From the NCBI GenBank assembly GCA_023055355.1, contig JALJCS010000001.1, positions 24,365,881 through 24,429,880 of the forward strand: a stretch of DNA of 64,000 bases, written 5' to 3'. The position numbers and the translations under genes are program-made. The DNA is from Agelaius tricolor. Its lineage: Eukaryota > Chordata > Aves > Passeriformes > Icteridae. The notes beneath the pieces are model-generated. The model searched no databases. It was not told the origin of the DNA and saw only the letters and a program-made list of their open reading frames with translations. Position 1 is the first letter of the stretch, and each line of letters starts with the position of its first letter. Shown here one piece after another: positions 25,461 to 38,821 of this stretch.

Positions 25461-28400
25461 GAATCAAGAAAGACAAGTGTCATCACACAGAATGAGAAAC
25501 GAGATCTGCTTACTGGGCTTTCAGTCTTTGATTTACACTTCTGTTTTTACTCAGTCAAGCTACTGTAGATGTCAAAGAAAATTTTGCCTGTGAATCATCT
25601 GGTGCTGCTCTGAAGTACGTTGCAAACCAAGCTGCAATTTTTCACTGAAATAATCTCAGTTTTAGGGGGTTATGGGGTCATCCTGCTAATGGCCAATTCT
25701 ACAAATGGAGCCTCTGTGATATATATCCTATCACCTCAGTAGACTTCTTCCCCAGATGTGTAATTGCCTAGAGTCAGCTTCCTTCCATACATACTATGAA
25801 ATCTTTACATCACTAAATAGCCATTAGTGATAAATACTGGAAGTGTTCTAAAAACTTTTTTATTAATTATGTTGTTCTTTTACATCTTCATCTGCAGAGG
25901 CAAGTTACTAGATCTCTTTTTTGGTACCTGATTCTGCTCTTGTTTACATTAGTGCTAATTTTTTTAACAGCTTTATTTACTTTGTTTATCTTTGTATTTG
26001 TATTAGTATTTTATTGCTCACAGCAGAAATTGGAAGCCTTTTTTTGACAGCTGGTGAGCCAAATTGTACTTTCTTACATGACTATGCACCAAAAACAAAC
26101 CCTTGCACTAATTCATTGCGTTTTGCAGATTCTCTTTCAGAATTCTCTTTCACAATTTTCAGTAGTAATTCCAAAGTCTTATTTCCCTTTGCATGAGATA
26201 ACAAATCTCATTTTGATCAGCGTGAAAGAGCCTTTCCTTGAGAAGATAAAATGTCAGTGCCCTTGTACAAGTTTGCAAGCTAACAAAACTGCACTGCAAC
26301 ACTGCTTGATGCTTCTGAAGCTGACTGAAAGAACTGAGTGTGGCCCCAAATATTTTCCAGATGCTTTTGAGGTTGTTTAATTACAAATTCAAATTTTGTA
26401 TTGTGGAGGATTGACACAAATCGATATCTGGGTAACAGGTTTTGCATGTTTTGTCTGGCCAGGCTTTTTGACAAGGTACTGATTATTTTTTCCACAAAGA
26501 GACAGAAACACACAGAGTAGAACTCTGTGCAAGCCCCTGCTGTGAAGAAGGTGAGTGCTCTGGATTTAGATTTAATCACATTCTGGTGCATGCTCACTCA
26601 TGTAGCAATTTGTCTTTTTACATTAGGAGTAAAATATACAGTTTGTCAGTTTAAAGTATGCATTTTCCCTTCTGCTTCTGTTACTCTTTCACTGGCAGGC
26701 TGAGAAGTCCATATTCTGAAATGAATTCTAAGAGTTAGGGTATGTTTTCTTTTGGCAGATGATATTTCAAAGCTTTTCTCCTAAACATGTGAGATGTGAG
26801 GTTAGCTAAGCCTCATTCTCTCAAAAATGGGGCTACAAAGGGGCCATAAGAAAAACAGAAACAGTCTTCCAGAAGAAAGGGGTCAAGTACCCAGAGATGG
26901 CATGGTATCTATTGAAAAGAGTTTTCATGCTATCACATATTCAGAGCCTATTTTCAGTTACAAAAATGACTGGCAATGGGAGATGGGTTTTGTTGTCAAA
27001 AGCAAAATGTCTTTCACCTTCCTGTTACACTGAGGTGTTTCTGACTGAATTCTGCCAAACCCAAGAGAAGTCAAGTGGTCAGAAAGATCACTTGCTGCTG
27101 ATGTAGGATCCTTGGTATTCACAGCAAGTTTGATGGCTACCCCTCTTATGGAAGGGATGAGAGGACCAAATGACAGGATAGCATGGGGAAAATATTCCAG
27201 CTTGTCTTTCTCCAGCTTCTGAGGGGATGTGCTCCATCCTCAGCCTACTCACTGACCCTTCATTGGGCATCAAAAAGCTGAAAGTTTGTGAAGCTGAGTT
27301 TGGGGAAACATCACAGACACAGAAGAGATGAGGTGGAGGAGAAGACCACCCTCTGTGTAATTCATTGACTCAGTCTCCTGATAACACCCAGTAACTCCAT
27401 TATGCAATGCAATCTCTCACCCTGTAATTCTTCACGCCTTTTGAGCTGTGTCCCATCAGTGCTACATGCTCCCGCTCCAGCAATTTGGAGTTGCCTTCCC
27501 CCACAGCCTATTGAACAGCTCCAGCCTGTTGAACAACTTAGAAAAACTAACATCACTTCTAGCTGCACTGAAAGCTGCTAAATTACTTTTTCAAACATCT
27601 GCCAGAGCATGGGGTTACTTCCCATTTTTGTCAGCATTCAGCCTTCTGGTCATATTCTCAGCTGCTCAGTCTTCATCCTTCTCCCCTCAAGCCTGCTTTT
27701 CATTTCCTGCCACTCAAATCCAGTCTCTCCAGCCTCCCTTCTGAGAAGGAAAAAGAGAAAATAAAACTATCAGAATATCCTTTCACAAATTTACAAAGAG
27801 TAAACTTATCTACTAATGTCAGGCACCAAAACTACCCACATCTAAGACATGCTTTTACTGGCACACTTAGCAGCAATGTATAATATCTCAGAAAAATTCA
27901 GAAAGAAGGAGTTTTTTTACAAAATCTGCATTTCCAGCTGTATACTCATTCTTTCCTTTTTTTATCCCTGCATGGAAATTAGTATATAAAATTATCTTTA
28001 TGTATTTTTATTAAAACAAAATATAAAGATCTCTAAGTTTACCTATATCAAATAATATGATTCTTCATTGGTCTACAACCACATCCATACTTCAGCAGAC
28101 AAAAAAGGATAAAATGTCCTAACAGCCACAGGGAAATGGAAAAAAGGATTGCCTATTAAACAGCACCAGCACTGATGAAAACCAGTGACCTGATGTTCAC
28201 CTGGCTGCACCACTTGACCAAACATATTTGCTTGGGGCTGAAATGCAGCCTGCTTGGCATGGGGCAGCTTTTACAGAGCAAATGGCAATGGAAAAGGTAG
28301 CAAGGCATTGGTCAGTGTTGAGTTTCCTTCACAAACCCATGAGCCCATGTCAACTATTACTAAAAGCAAGAGAGAAGTCTGCTGTGGCAACAAGGTGCTC

Positions 28401-28589
28401 TTAGTAATAACAGACACCCAAATAATGCCACAATAGTCATTGCAAGAGTGTCTCTCAATAGCAGATGGGTGTCACTGTGTTATGAGGATGGCAAAGCTTC
28501 TAGCGGAAAACAAATAATTTTGCTAGACTACTTGGTGTCCTTGGAAGAAGTGAACAAGCTTTGAGGAACACAAACCCTTCTTCGAGGCA
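25461..28589. other. Intergenic, no gene recognised
   Basis: Short open frames only (up to 108 codons), none recognised. It holds a hairpin at 26511-26529 (arms CACAGAGT and ACTCTGTG) and an imperfect 18-base tandem duplication at about 27502-27538. Otherwise nothing stands out. Confidence 0.55.
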
Positions 28590-29660
28590 CTTTCTGCCTT
28601 GAAGTCTGAAGCCACTTTCAGCCTTTCTTATCTCAGCCACTCCTCACACTCCTCAGTCTCCCAGCTGGGCTATTGCCACACCTGTGTCCCCAGCCTTGAG
28701 CTGCTGGAGCTGTGGCCTTGCTGTAGCATGAGGGGACAACCCATGGACACAGGAGAGGGACAATGGAGTGACAAGGGGGTTCCTTGGCTCAGGAGCCCAC
28801 TGCAAAGCCACATATTGTGGTTCTCCTGCTGTTACCTTCAGGACTTTCTCTAGGGCTCCTGGGGGACAGCTGTGCACAGTGGTCCAGCACAGCGGGGAGA
28901 TTCCTGTGCACCTCTTTCAAAGCAGAGGCAGAGAGAACTCCCCCTCTTCCTGGCCCTAGGGAAGCCCACACCTGACACTGTCCTGGCCCTAAGGGGCTGT
29001 CCCCTCCTCAGCACACCATCACTTTCACCGGGTTCAACTCCTTCAGGGCCCTGCCGGCAGCACTTCAAGTCCCAGTCACAGGTGTGAAGTGGGGAATTTT
29101 TCTGTACAGCTGCAGGGGAATCCCACATGGCAGGAAGGCCAGGTGGGCTGTGCTGGCTTGAGCCGTGCCAGAGTGCCAGAACTGCGGTGAGGAAAAGCGC
29201 TTCCTTAAGAATAAAACTCCCTTCCTTTCCAGCAGTGGAAGAGCTCCTGTCACTGCAGCAATGCACACGCCTTGTTTTCCAGGAGAGGAGCAGAGTGGAG
29301 GACGCATTTGAGGATGGCTGTGGGTGACAGCCAGCCCAGGGCAGGTGCCACAGTACCAGAAGGATGAAGCCTCATTCCCAGCCTGGATCCCAGGGAGGGG
29401 CGCAGCTCCCAGGGAACAACCCTGCTGCTTTCCCAGCGTGCTGGGGAGGAGGCCCTTCTGACGAGGTTTCACACCACTGTCTGTAGGAGATTTTCTCACT
29501 GGGGAGCTGGCAGCTGCTTCCAGCAGCCCATGCGCTGCTCTGCCTATGCCTTTGACAGTCCTCACCTTCTCTTAAATACCTCCTTGGCTGAAATGCCAGG
29601 CTTGTGTTGCAAGTACCTCCCAAAGCCTTTCAGGTGTTCTTTTCCTGTGTGCTGAATCTG
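28590..29660. other. GC-rich stretch with overlapping open frames on both strands
   Basis: About 1 kb of clearly GC-richer DNA with only about 13 CpGs, so it is not a CpG island. Open frames of 166 codons (29065-29565 minus) and 138 codons (28850-29266 minus) overlap several on the plus strand. This is what GC-rich DNA gives by chance because stop codons are AT-rich. None resembles a known protein. A decayed retrotransposon or LTR is possible, but I could not recognise one. Confidence 0.45.
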
Positions 29661-30603
29661 TGAAGTGAAGCCTGCCCCAGCTTGCATGCTTCCCTGTGCT
29701 TCCCATCCTGAGGTCTGACCTTACAGATAAGTTACATAATGCATAATGTTGTCAGAAACTCGTGCAGCTTGTAATTTTCCCAAGATCCCAGTTCTCAGCA
29801 CAAAGTTTTGGCTTTCTGTTTTATCAAGTGTAGTTCTAGCCCATATGGAAGCAGGATTACTGAAAAAAAGTGCTGTCAGTCCAGAAAATAAAGGGCAACC
29901 AAAAACAGAATCCATAGTTATTATTATAAAAAATACACAGTGTCAGATGGTCTCAAGATTTCTAAAGGCTTGGGGTTGGCAATAAAAAAAAAACAAACAA
30001 CCTGCCTCTCATTCCTTGAGCCTGGAGAGAGATGTATCTGCACTGCCAAAGCACAGCAATAGAGATTTCATTCTCATCCTGTTATCATCCATCATCACTC
30101 TGCCAGGCACAGACACATGCAATTTCAAGCAGTCTGGGCCACATCCTTATTTAGAAAATAGTCTCAGCTTCTTTGTACTTTTGCTTGGTGCCTGCTCATG
30201 CCATGCAGCACATTAACATTACAGCTGACAGAATTAATCAGCAGTAATAAAAGCATTTGCATGACTTGACCTGTATAATCTATTTGAGGACATCTCTCTT
30301 TTGCCTGTTCTTTCACTCACCCTCTGTGTTTATGTCTAGTTCACTTATTCCTACCCATCATCTGCAGATCAATTTAAACGTGCTGCAGAACTTGGGTGAT
30401 TACTGAGCTGCACAGCAGAAGTTACTTTTGGCAGTGGCTACACAAACCAGGTCAAAGATAGCTGCAAAGCTGGTTTTAGGCAGCCTTTTTTTGTTTTTCT
30501 TTCTCTTAATGAAGACCTGTATTGAAAATATCACCAAAAAAAATGTCCTCCCCTCCCTCCAAAAACCCAATTAAGTTAAAAAAAAATAAATTAAGAGGTG
30601 AAG

Positions 30604-30654
30604 CAAAAAAAAAACCAAACAAACAACAACAACAAAAAAAAAAACAACAAAAAA
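30604..30654. repeat. A/C-only low-complexity tract
   Basis: Fifty-one bases of only A and C (A-runs and CAA units), followed by an A-rich stretch to about 30718. Confidence 0.9.
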
Positions 30655-31943
30655 GCTTCACCCAGACTTGAAAACAAAAGAAACAATAAAAAAACTAAAG
30701 AAGAGAAGGAAAAACAACTTCTTGGAAATGAGCACAAGATTTATTACGCATGATGGGAGATATCTCTCTTGTGTCCTGGTATGTTATTGTTGTTAATGAA
30801 GTATATTTAATGGAATCAAAAAACACAAAAGGGAAATGTTCTCACTAGGGCAATGAAATTTTTTACAGATCTGTGGGCCTTCCTTACAAGAAGAAATGAA
30901 AATGCCTGACTTTATTGCATTTGCAATGAAGTAAATGAGGACATAAGTAATTCTGTAAAGGACCATTCAGGAAGAAGTAGGGCAACAATTACCGTTTCAG
31001 CTATAATGCAATGCAGGTAGGGTTGGTTGGATTGAGGCTAGTCAAGCAACAGGAAACTCCTTCTTATGAAGCTACACATATGCATATTTTCCCCTGGGAA
31101 TACCGACTCATGTTACTTCCTGAGGGCTCACCCCCAGAGAGCTGTATTGGTGGGATCATCTGAGGGGAGGTACCGCATGGCATCTCAGCTGGCAAGCGGT
31201 GAGAGCAAGCCTCCAGCACTGCTCTGGCTCTTCCTGTTCCCCTGGGTGCAGGTGACATCCAGGATGTACCAGGAGAATCTGATATTGTGACTGACATGGA
31301 AAAGGATTCCTTTCTGCCCCTACCTTCTCATGCACATGGTGTGACTATCTAACCTTTCTCAGGAAAGTTAAAGTACAGGCAGATACAATTCCCGGTGCTA
31401 CTTTTAAATTTGGAAGCATGCAAGTAAGGCATGGCCCAGGAGACCTTGGCTGCTGCCAGGGTAACGCTGCATATTTGGGGGTGTTCCTTGATTAGTCAAT
31501 TACATAACTGCTCCCCTGAAACAGCCTAATGGTTATAAGATACATTCTCCACCTGAGTCAGAAATGTATTTCCCTTCCTTCTCTCCACATTGTTGTGTTG
31601 ATAGACCACACTTGCAAAACTTTTGCCTATGAAAGTATTGCAGATGAAGATGAATATATTAAACCCTACCTTATTGAATACACTTCCTGTTTGTTTTGTC
31701 TGTATACTATCCATTTCCAGATGCCAGTTTTTCCAACTGTGTTCTATTGATAAATTGGCTCAGAACATCTCTTATTTCATACTGGGTGCTGTGCCTGTGG
31801 AGCTGCCCAGATAGACTTGTCTAGGGCAGTGCAGAGTTGCTGTTTGCTGGCTCTAGGAGATGATTAAGCTTCTAAAGATGAGCATTCTTAGGTCAGGTTC
31901 TAGGAACAAGCTCAGTCCTATAAAAAGTGCACATCTTAACACT

Positions 31944-31957
31944 AAAAAAAAAAAAAA
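31944..31957. repeat. Poly(A), 14 bases
   Basis: A run of 14 A with no element recognised next to it. Confidence 0.8.
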
Positions 31958-32840
31958 TCTTCACTGTTAGTGTGTTGCAAAGAGCAAATCTCTAAAGAGA
32001 ATTTCTTGAGATTTTTCTTTTCTGAGTGCAAACAAAAGGAAAGGATTTTTGGTACAGAGAAACAAATTTGGAATGGACAGGAAATGGTTGGATTTACTTT
32101 TGATTTTTCCTGTGTATCATCTCCTGGCAGTCCTTAATGACAACTCTCCTGTGAAACTAAAGCTGTTGATCCTAATTGGGTATGTTAGAAATATCAGCTT
32201 TTTGGATAGGCACTCTGGTGTCTCATTTAATGGTTGAACCAAACCTTCACCAATTAAAGAGTTTCTGCAGGTATTTTAATTCACTTTAAATTTCCCATGT
32301 TGCTTCTAGAGGTAGTCACACAGTGGCCAGTAACAGTGCTTTTGGACTGTCATTTTCTTTTCTGCCTCCAGTTCTGTTGGTTCTTCTGAGTCTGCTGAGC
32401 CACTTCTGGGTCCACTGAAAGCTCCAGCTCTCTGAGACTAACAGAGAAACTGAAGAGGTCTTGAACAAACATATTTAGAAAGTATCACTTGCTTCAGTTC
32501 AGTGTGAAAAGCGCTGGCAGTCTCAACAATTTGCATCTAGTACATGGAAGAGGATAAGCCAGTTTTTCATAGGGTGGAAGGCAGAAAACAGTCATCAAGC
32601 CATGATCATGAAAGGGAAAAGAAGCCTCCAGTAGCATCAGCAGCACAGACTGCCAGAAAGAAGCCTTGACATTTTAAAAACAACAAGTGCAAGAAAAAAG
32701 GAAGTTTATTATAAAACTATGCGTGAGAAATTCATCTCACAACACATTGTAAAACCTTGAAAAGAGGAGCAAAAAAAATTAGGGCCAGCAGACATAAGAA
32801 CAGTGAGATCTTTAAGAGAATAAGAGTAAAAGGACTAAGT

Positions 32841-32896
32841 TGCATGTGTTGGAACAAATGGTCATATCAGTGCATATGTTGAAACAAATGGGTCAG
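32841..32896. repeat. Imperfect 30-base tandem duplication
   Basis: Two adjacent units (32841-32870 and 32871-32896) share TGCAT, GTTG, AACAAATGG and GTCA blocks with a few substitutions and one short indel. It is an older duplication. Confidence 0.8.
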
Positions 32897-35246
32897 CTTT
32901 GAGAAGATGGCCAAGTTTTTGACACTAATGAACAAGGGAGCATGTCTCATATTATTGGGAAAGTTTGGACAATTTGTGTTCAAGAATTTTCCAAGAACTG
33001 CTGAGGATTTTTCTGAACTCCCTCCTTGAGTCACTTTTGATTCTGGATTTTTGTTTTTCTTCAGCAGCTGTTGAAATGTAGGGGAAAACCTGGGAAGAAA
33101 GATAAAAATCTTTTGGGATTGTGCCAATATTTAAAACAGGTAGGTAAGGTGAAAGTTATTACATGGGCGCTTGTCTCTGGATCTTAAAAAGAACATATCC
33201 ATATATCTCTCACCAGGCTTAAGAGAGTGTATCTGTATTGCACAGTGCAGCTCTTGGCTGAGATAATATCTTAGTTTCAGGAACAATGTAGCTGTATCAG
33301 TGCAGCCTCTGCCCTATTTTAATTAGCCTGGGCATACCACTGTGCTGATGCAGCTGAACTGTTCCCAGTTCTGGAGCTGGTTCAGTTGGAGTTATGTCAG
33401 GTATTGTAGCATATTTTGGTATTGCACCATAAAGGCAGAAAGGATAGAATCCATATGTCTGGCCATGCAGTATAGTGCTCAGGGAAGGAGTCATAGTTGC
33501 ACCAGTGAAGAAAACTTCCAGTTAGAACAACAGGCAACAACACAATATAGGTCTCACTATCCTTCCAGCAGGGTAATTTGTAATTGTCCTCAGCAATTGT
33601 GCACTTGCAGTGTTACAAACAATGATAGATGAGCATTCATGTGAAATATGGCTCAGATGTTGCCACTATATCATGTACTACTTTGCACAAGATTTTTTAG
33701 TGCAGATGAAGTCAACAAGGCAGTGCCAGCTGTAATGATTTACGCACACAGAACAAAAAGGGAAAAGAAAAAGTTGAGACAGAACTCTTGATTAGAAAGG
33801 CAAAGAAAAATAAGGGATACATAAGAAATCACCACATAATCTGCTATATGGTTTGTTGAAGAATAGAGGATGAGATCTCTCATCTGTGTATAATTTTGTT
33901 TTTTCTTTTCTGTGGCTGAGTCTTTGCTGGGTCTCTTGGAGTCCTATCATATTTCTTCCACAGTAACTGCCATGGAAGCTATTATCCTAATTGCACAGAT
34001 AATTTGTGCAACCCACAGGCTAGTACTTGGACTTGGCTTTCCCCACTGCCAACTTTTCTTTTTCCCCAACAGATTTTCTTCCTTGTTTGTGCCACACTGC
34101 TTATCTTTCTCTTTTCCTCCCTGCTGTGAAAGTACATTTCTTTTCTGCTCTCTCTAAAGCTCCTCTTGCCTGTGAAGATCTGGGGTCCTGCAGAACCATC
34201 CACAGGCTGCTCATAAAGGGGAAAACAGCACCTGCAGGTTCTACTGCCTGCCTGGGGCAGTTCCCTCCCGAGTTATCCCAGCAAAACCCTGCCAGCTGAG
34301 AAGCATGGCTGGTTGTTCCTGCAGGAGTGGATATATTGCTTCTACTCCTCAAAGCCAGCACTTCCTGCTCCAGTGTATCCTTGTGAAGCTCACCGTGCTG
34401 TGGCTCAGGCTTTGGCATCACTGGGGCAGCTCTGTCTGTGTTGTGCTCAGGTGTCAGCTAGCACAGAGGAACCCCCTGGCTCTGCATGTGCATGGTCCCT
34501 TCATTTCAAAGGGCCTCAGTGCCCTGACTTGAATTTATTTGATTGCTTTTGTCACTAAAATGACAAGCAGATAAAATACATGGGAGCTCAGACTAGAGGT
34601 AAGCCCACCTGGGCACAACAACTGATCCTCCCTCCAAAACAGAACAGAGATTACAGACTCACATCATCTTCTCAACATCGAAGAACTTTCACCCCTAGTT
34701 ACAAAACATACCTCCAACATCCCTGAATGTGCACATGAAATCTTAAGAACAAAGTAGTGGGAAGAAAGAATGAGAAAGAAAAAATATTGTTTGTATCTAT
34801 AGCTCCTGCAATGAAAGGGGAAGAGGGAGGTAAAGTATTAAAGGAAGCCCAAGACTATTTCATGGTGGCAGCAAGGCTTGCTTTCCCAAGCTAACACCCA
34901 ATCTGCTTTACCACGAGATTAAGGAAGAAAGAAATACAATCCGCATGATTAGTTCCAGAATTTGCAGAGAGATGCTTAGCTCTGCTCTCACAGAAATGCT
35001 TTTGTGTCTTTGTGTATGCTTTTTAAAGTCTTTGGCAACCTCCCATCCCTACAATATATTGACTGCACACATACAAGTCGTATTAGAAACTTATATTTTC
35101 CTTTACCTTCCCTCATCACATCAGCACTATCAGCTTCTGGAATTAATTTGATGTCCTCCTTCTCCATTCTTATTGTAATAAACCAGTCCTTCTCAGCTAC
35201 TTTTGTAATGTTTTGTGTGTACTATTTCTAACTCTTACAATTTGAA

Positions 35247-35318
35247 TTTTTTTGTTTTGTTGGTTTGTGTTTTGTTTTTGTTGTTGTTGTTGACTGTGGT
35301 TTTTGGTTTTTTTTTTTA
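35247..35318. repeat. T/G-rich low-complexity tract
   Basis: T-runs broken by G, including a (TTG)n stretch; 35247-35292 has no A or C. It is the complement of the A/C tracts elsewhere in the window. Confidence 0.9.
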
Positions 35319-38300
35319 ATTCTGGTTTCTAGAGTTCTGTAGGTTTCACTTGAAAATTAATTTGCCCTCAGGATTACAGAGAAAAGTGGAAGCAACACTG
35401 AAAACTTCCAACAATCCAAAGCAAATGGAAAGAATTGCACAGCTGGTATTTTTCTATCTTGTGATTTTTAGACCTGCTTAATGATTTTTGGACTTTTGAA
35501 TGCATAGGGCTGGTGCCTGAGCTTCAGTTCCTGTTGAGCTGAGGGGACATGCTGTTCACATGCTGAAATTCTGGCACTTCCTAGGGAAGAAACCTTTTCT
35601 CCTGAGGTAGCTCTGCCTGTAGTTCAGGATGCTGCCCATGTAAAGAGAGGAACAAATGCTGAGCAACAGAAGATCCAGCTGAAGAAAGAGAGATGTTCTC
35701 TTTCCCCCCAGTAATTGTAGTTGGATTTTGTTCATCAGTTTTCTGCCTGTGGTTTTTTGCTCTCTCAATCATTACCTCCCTGCTTTACACTGCAAAAGGC
35801 TTACACAGGGCAGGCATTATTACATAGGAATAGTCCATTTCTGCAATTTGGATTTTAACTTCACTGGATCAAAAAAGAACTTACTCTTGATTTAAATCTT
35901 TACAAAGTAGGAATGAATTGGGTTTATGTCAACCTATGTTTCTCCTGAGTGGTTTTTGGGGTTTTTTTTGACATGTAGGGTCTCGTTACAGTTCTGTAGG
36001 CAGAGCCCAGGGTCTGTCAGCACAAACTGCTGGTTAATCTGTCCTGTGGACACCCCGGCACTGCCAAGTCTCAGCTCTAAGCCAGTTCCCAATACACACA
36101 CTGTACTATGCAGCCCAGTACATGTGCACAGTTGAAATAAAATAAGCCTTTTCATGCATTCTCTGCACGTATCTCTGTTTCATACAGCTCTGGTAGAAGT
36201 TATTCCAAAAATGAAGGTGCTAAAAATATCAAGACTTCAGAACTGAAATAGCAACCACATACTACAGCTTTTTTTCCCACGAGGTATATGTCCTTCTTAT
36301 CAAGAAATGTTAATAAGACTCTGTACACACCCACATTACAAACTAAACAGTATCACACTTCTTTTTATAATATATTTTTAACAGCATTTACACAGACATT
36401 TAGCTAATAATTATTGGAAGTCATGGCACAACACTAGCCCAGTTCTTGCATTTAGAACTAAAAAGAGTCTTTCTTTCTCTCTTCTTTACTTTCATAAATT
36501 AAATACACAATATGCCCCTTTTGGAAAGTGCACACCACACTTCCAACATTTAGTCCTAATGAAAACCAGAAGGCCATAGTCTGGCTGCTCTGGAGCATGT
36601 GTGCACTGCAGAGAGGAGCAATAAGGTCCATTTCCTCTGTTTATGTGTCTCTTGTGAGTGAAATGATGTCTCTGCAAAATGGTGGGGTCGAGAGGCTGCA
36701 GGGTCCATGTCCTGAGATTCAGCCCTGCAAGCCTGGCACTGTGCAGGGTCTCTGCTCATGCTTCAGTTCTGATGGACATCAGGGATGGGGGAAGAAAAAA
36801 ACAGGGAAAAAACCACCCACTTTTGTATAAGCAAAATCAGATCCTAAAAGCTCTGAGTTGGAGACGTAGGAAGTGTCTCTCTCATCTCACATAAATATGT
36901 GTGTCATGATCCTCAGGAGCACATTTTGGCACCAGAGCCAAGTGCTGCAGAGGCAGTGGGCATGATGGAGGCAGTGCTGGCAGAGAGCTGGGACAGCCTC
37001 AACACAGCTGAGCAGTGAGTGGGCTGCCAGAGACATTCAGGAGAGCCCTGGCACTGCAGGGACTTGGGCAGAGGGAACTCACAGCATCGTGGGGTCCTCA
37101 CCAACCTCCCAACTCCCCTGGGCACACCTGATGCAGCAGCACTTCCATAGGCACTACAGGAATGTGGATGTCCTGCCTGCAGTACAACTCACCCATGAAA
37201 CAACAAGGAAGTGGCCGTTATGGCCCACAGAAAATTGGAAAGGAATATAGCACTCTCTTAGCTAATATACCTAAAACTCTGCTGAAGGCATTGGAGGCAG
37301 CCAAATACTTTTCTCCCTCTGTAAATACATATGATTTCCCTCTGTCTGTGCACAACACTGCTGGATAAGAAGAGCCACACACTGTACCAAGATGTACTTT
37401 CCAAACAGTAATCAAATTTGCCTCGTTTATATTCACATGCTTTTTGGATCGTCTTTCTGAAAAAGTCCATCTAAAAAGTTTCTTTTTGAAACTGCTTGTC
37501 TTGAAAGAAGAATGTTGTAGAAATTCATAAAAGGGACAATGTGGGGGTTTGTAAGTGAAGAATTGCAGAGAATAAGGGGTAGGCTGAGACAAAAGTGTCT
37601 CAGGCAGGATTGCTGGGCCAGGATCCAGGTGCCAGGCTGGCATTACTGAAGTGATACCAAGAGCTGGTGCTTGGGTGTCTCTCTTCCACTTGGGGTCTGC
37701 CTGTGCAGAAATCCACCTCCTGCACCTGCAGTGAACTGACAGCATGACTGTGTGGAAGTGGCTGAGCCAGAAATAAACTCTGCTGCCTCTTAGGGAAACC
37801 AAGAGCCCTTTTAGGCTGCAAATAACTCCATTAAAGAACATGACTGACAAGGGAAGAATCTCATGGTGAAGGAAGGATTTGTTGTCTCCTCTGTGTAACA
37901 AATGGAAAGCTATAAGAAAGAGAGAGCACTAAATTACATCTGCAACCTGCTTGAAGACATGGAAAGTCAAAGGTAATGTGCAGTTGACAAGCAAAGCACA
38001 GGAAAAAGAAAACACTCTGTTGTGCTAAACACATTACACAGCTCTCCAAGGGCTCGCAGGAGAGAACACTGAAAACTCCAAAGGATGCCAGCATGAAGTG
38101 AGCAGGGCTGAAGTTTATTTTTTAGGAAGTTCCTCAGATTCAAACATTAGACTTTATGAAATAATGAAGGGACAATTAAAAGACCACTAAAAGAATGGAA
38201 TAATTCCAAAAATGTTATCCATTTAATCAGAAAACACAAATTAATGTGACTGGTTCATCCAGAACTAAACTCCAGATCCCATTGTTTAAATAATAACTGT

Positions 38301-38740
38301 GGTTACTCTCCCTGCATAGAAATAGTTCTTGCAAAGTATTTTCTTCACAGATAAATAGAACAATCCATACTTTCACAGTCTATAAGGGAAATGAGAATTA
38401 CACTGGAAGTGCAAATAAACACATAGCTTTGGTTTGGCACTATGTGCTGCTGAAATACACTCAGGTTTGTGTGCACCAGAGGTGGATCCAGATTCTGGTA
38501 ATTTTTAATGCTACTTGAAGCTAACTGGCAGGGCAGATCTGATGGTGTTGTTGCCATCTATTTGCCAGTTTGGAGTAAGCACAAGGGATCTATTGTTCAG
38601 CCACACTTCCTGCCGTGGTTTAGGAGTAACGCTCAGGTTGCTGTCAGGGTGGCTGTTGCAGGGAATCCATTGACATAATTAAGGCATTACAATGGCAAAA
38701 GAGGAAAAGAGATTTTTATCTACCCATTATCTCCCCAGCT

Positions 38741-38821
38741 TTTTCTGCCAGGTAACATTTTTTTCTGCCAGGTAACATTTTTTTTCTGCCAGGTAACATT
38801 TTGTGTATGCCAAATAACATT
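38741..38821. repeat. 20-21-base minisatellite, about four units
   Basis: TTTTCTGCCAGGTAACATTT is present exactly at 38741-38760 and 38761-38780, again with one extra T at 38781-38800, and as a degraded fourth unit to about 38821 (TATGCCAAATAACATT). Units decay towards the 3' end. Confidence 0.95.

Larger units (their letters stand above)
29661..38740. other. Intergenic, no gene recognised
   Basis: Mostly AT-rich DNA with low-complexity tracts (30604-30654, 31944-31957, 35247-35318) and an imperfect 30-base tandem repeat (32841-32896). It also contains the longest upstream open frame (37218-37901 minus, 227 codons), which I do not accept as a gene. No exon of the expected neighbour PKDCC was seen. 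Confidence 0.55.

Noticed and set aside
29065..29565. 166-codon minus-strand open frame
   Set aside because: GC-rich stretch with overlapping frames on both strands; no domain recognised.
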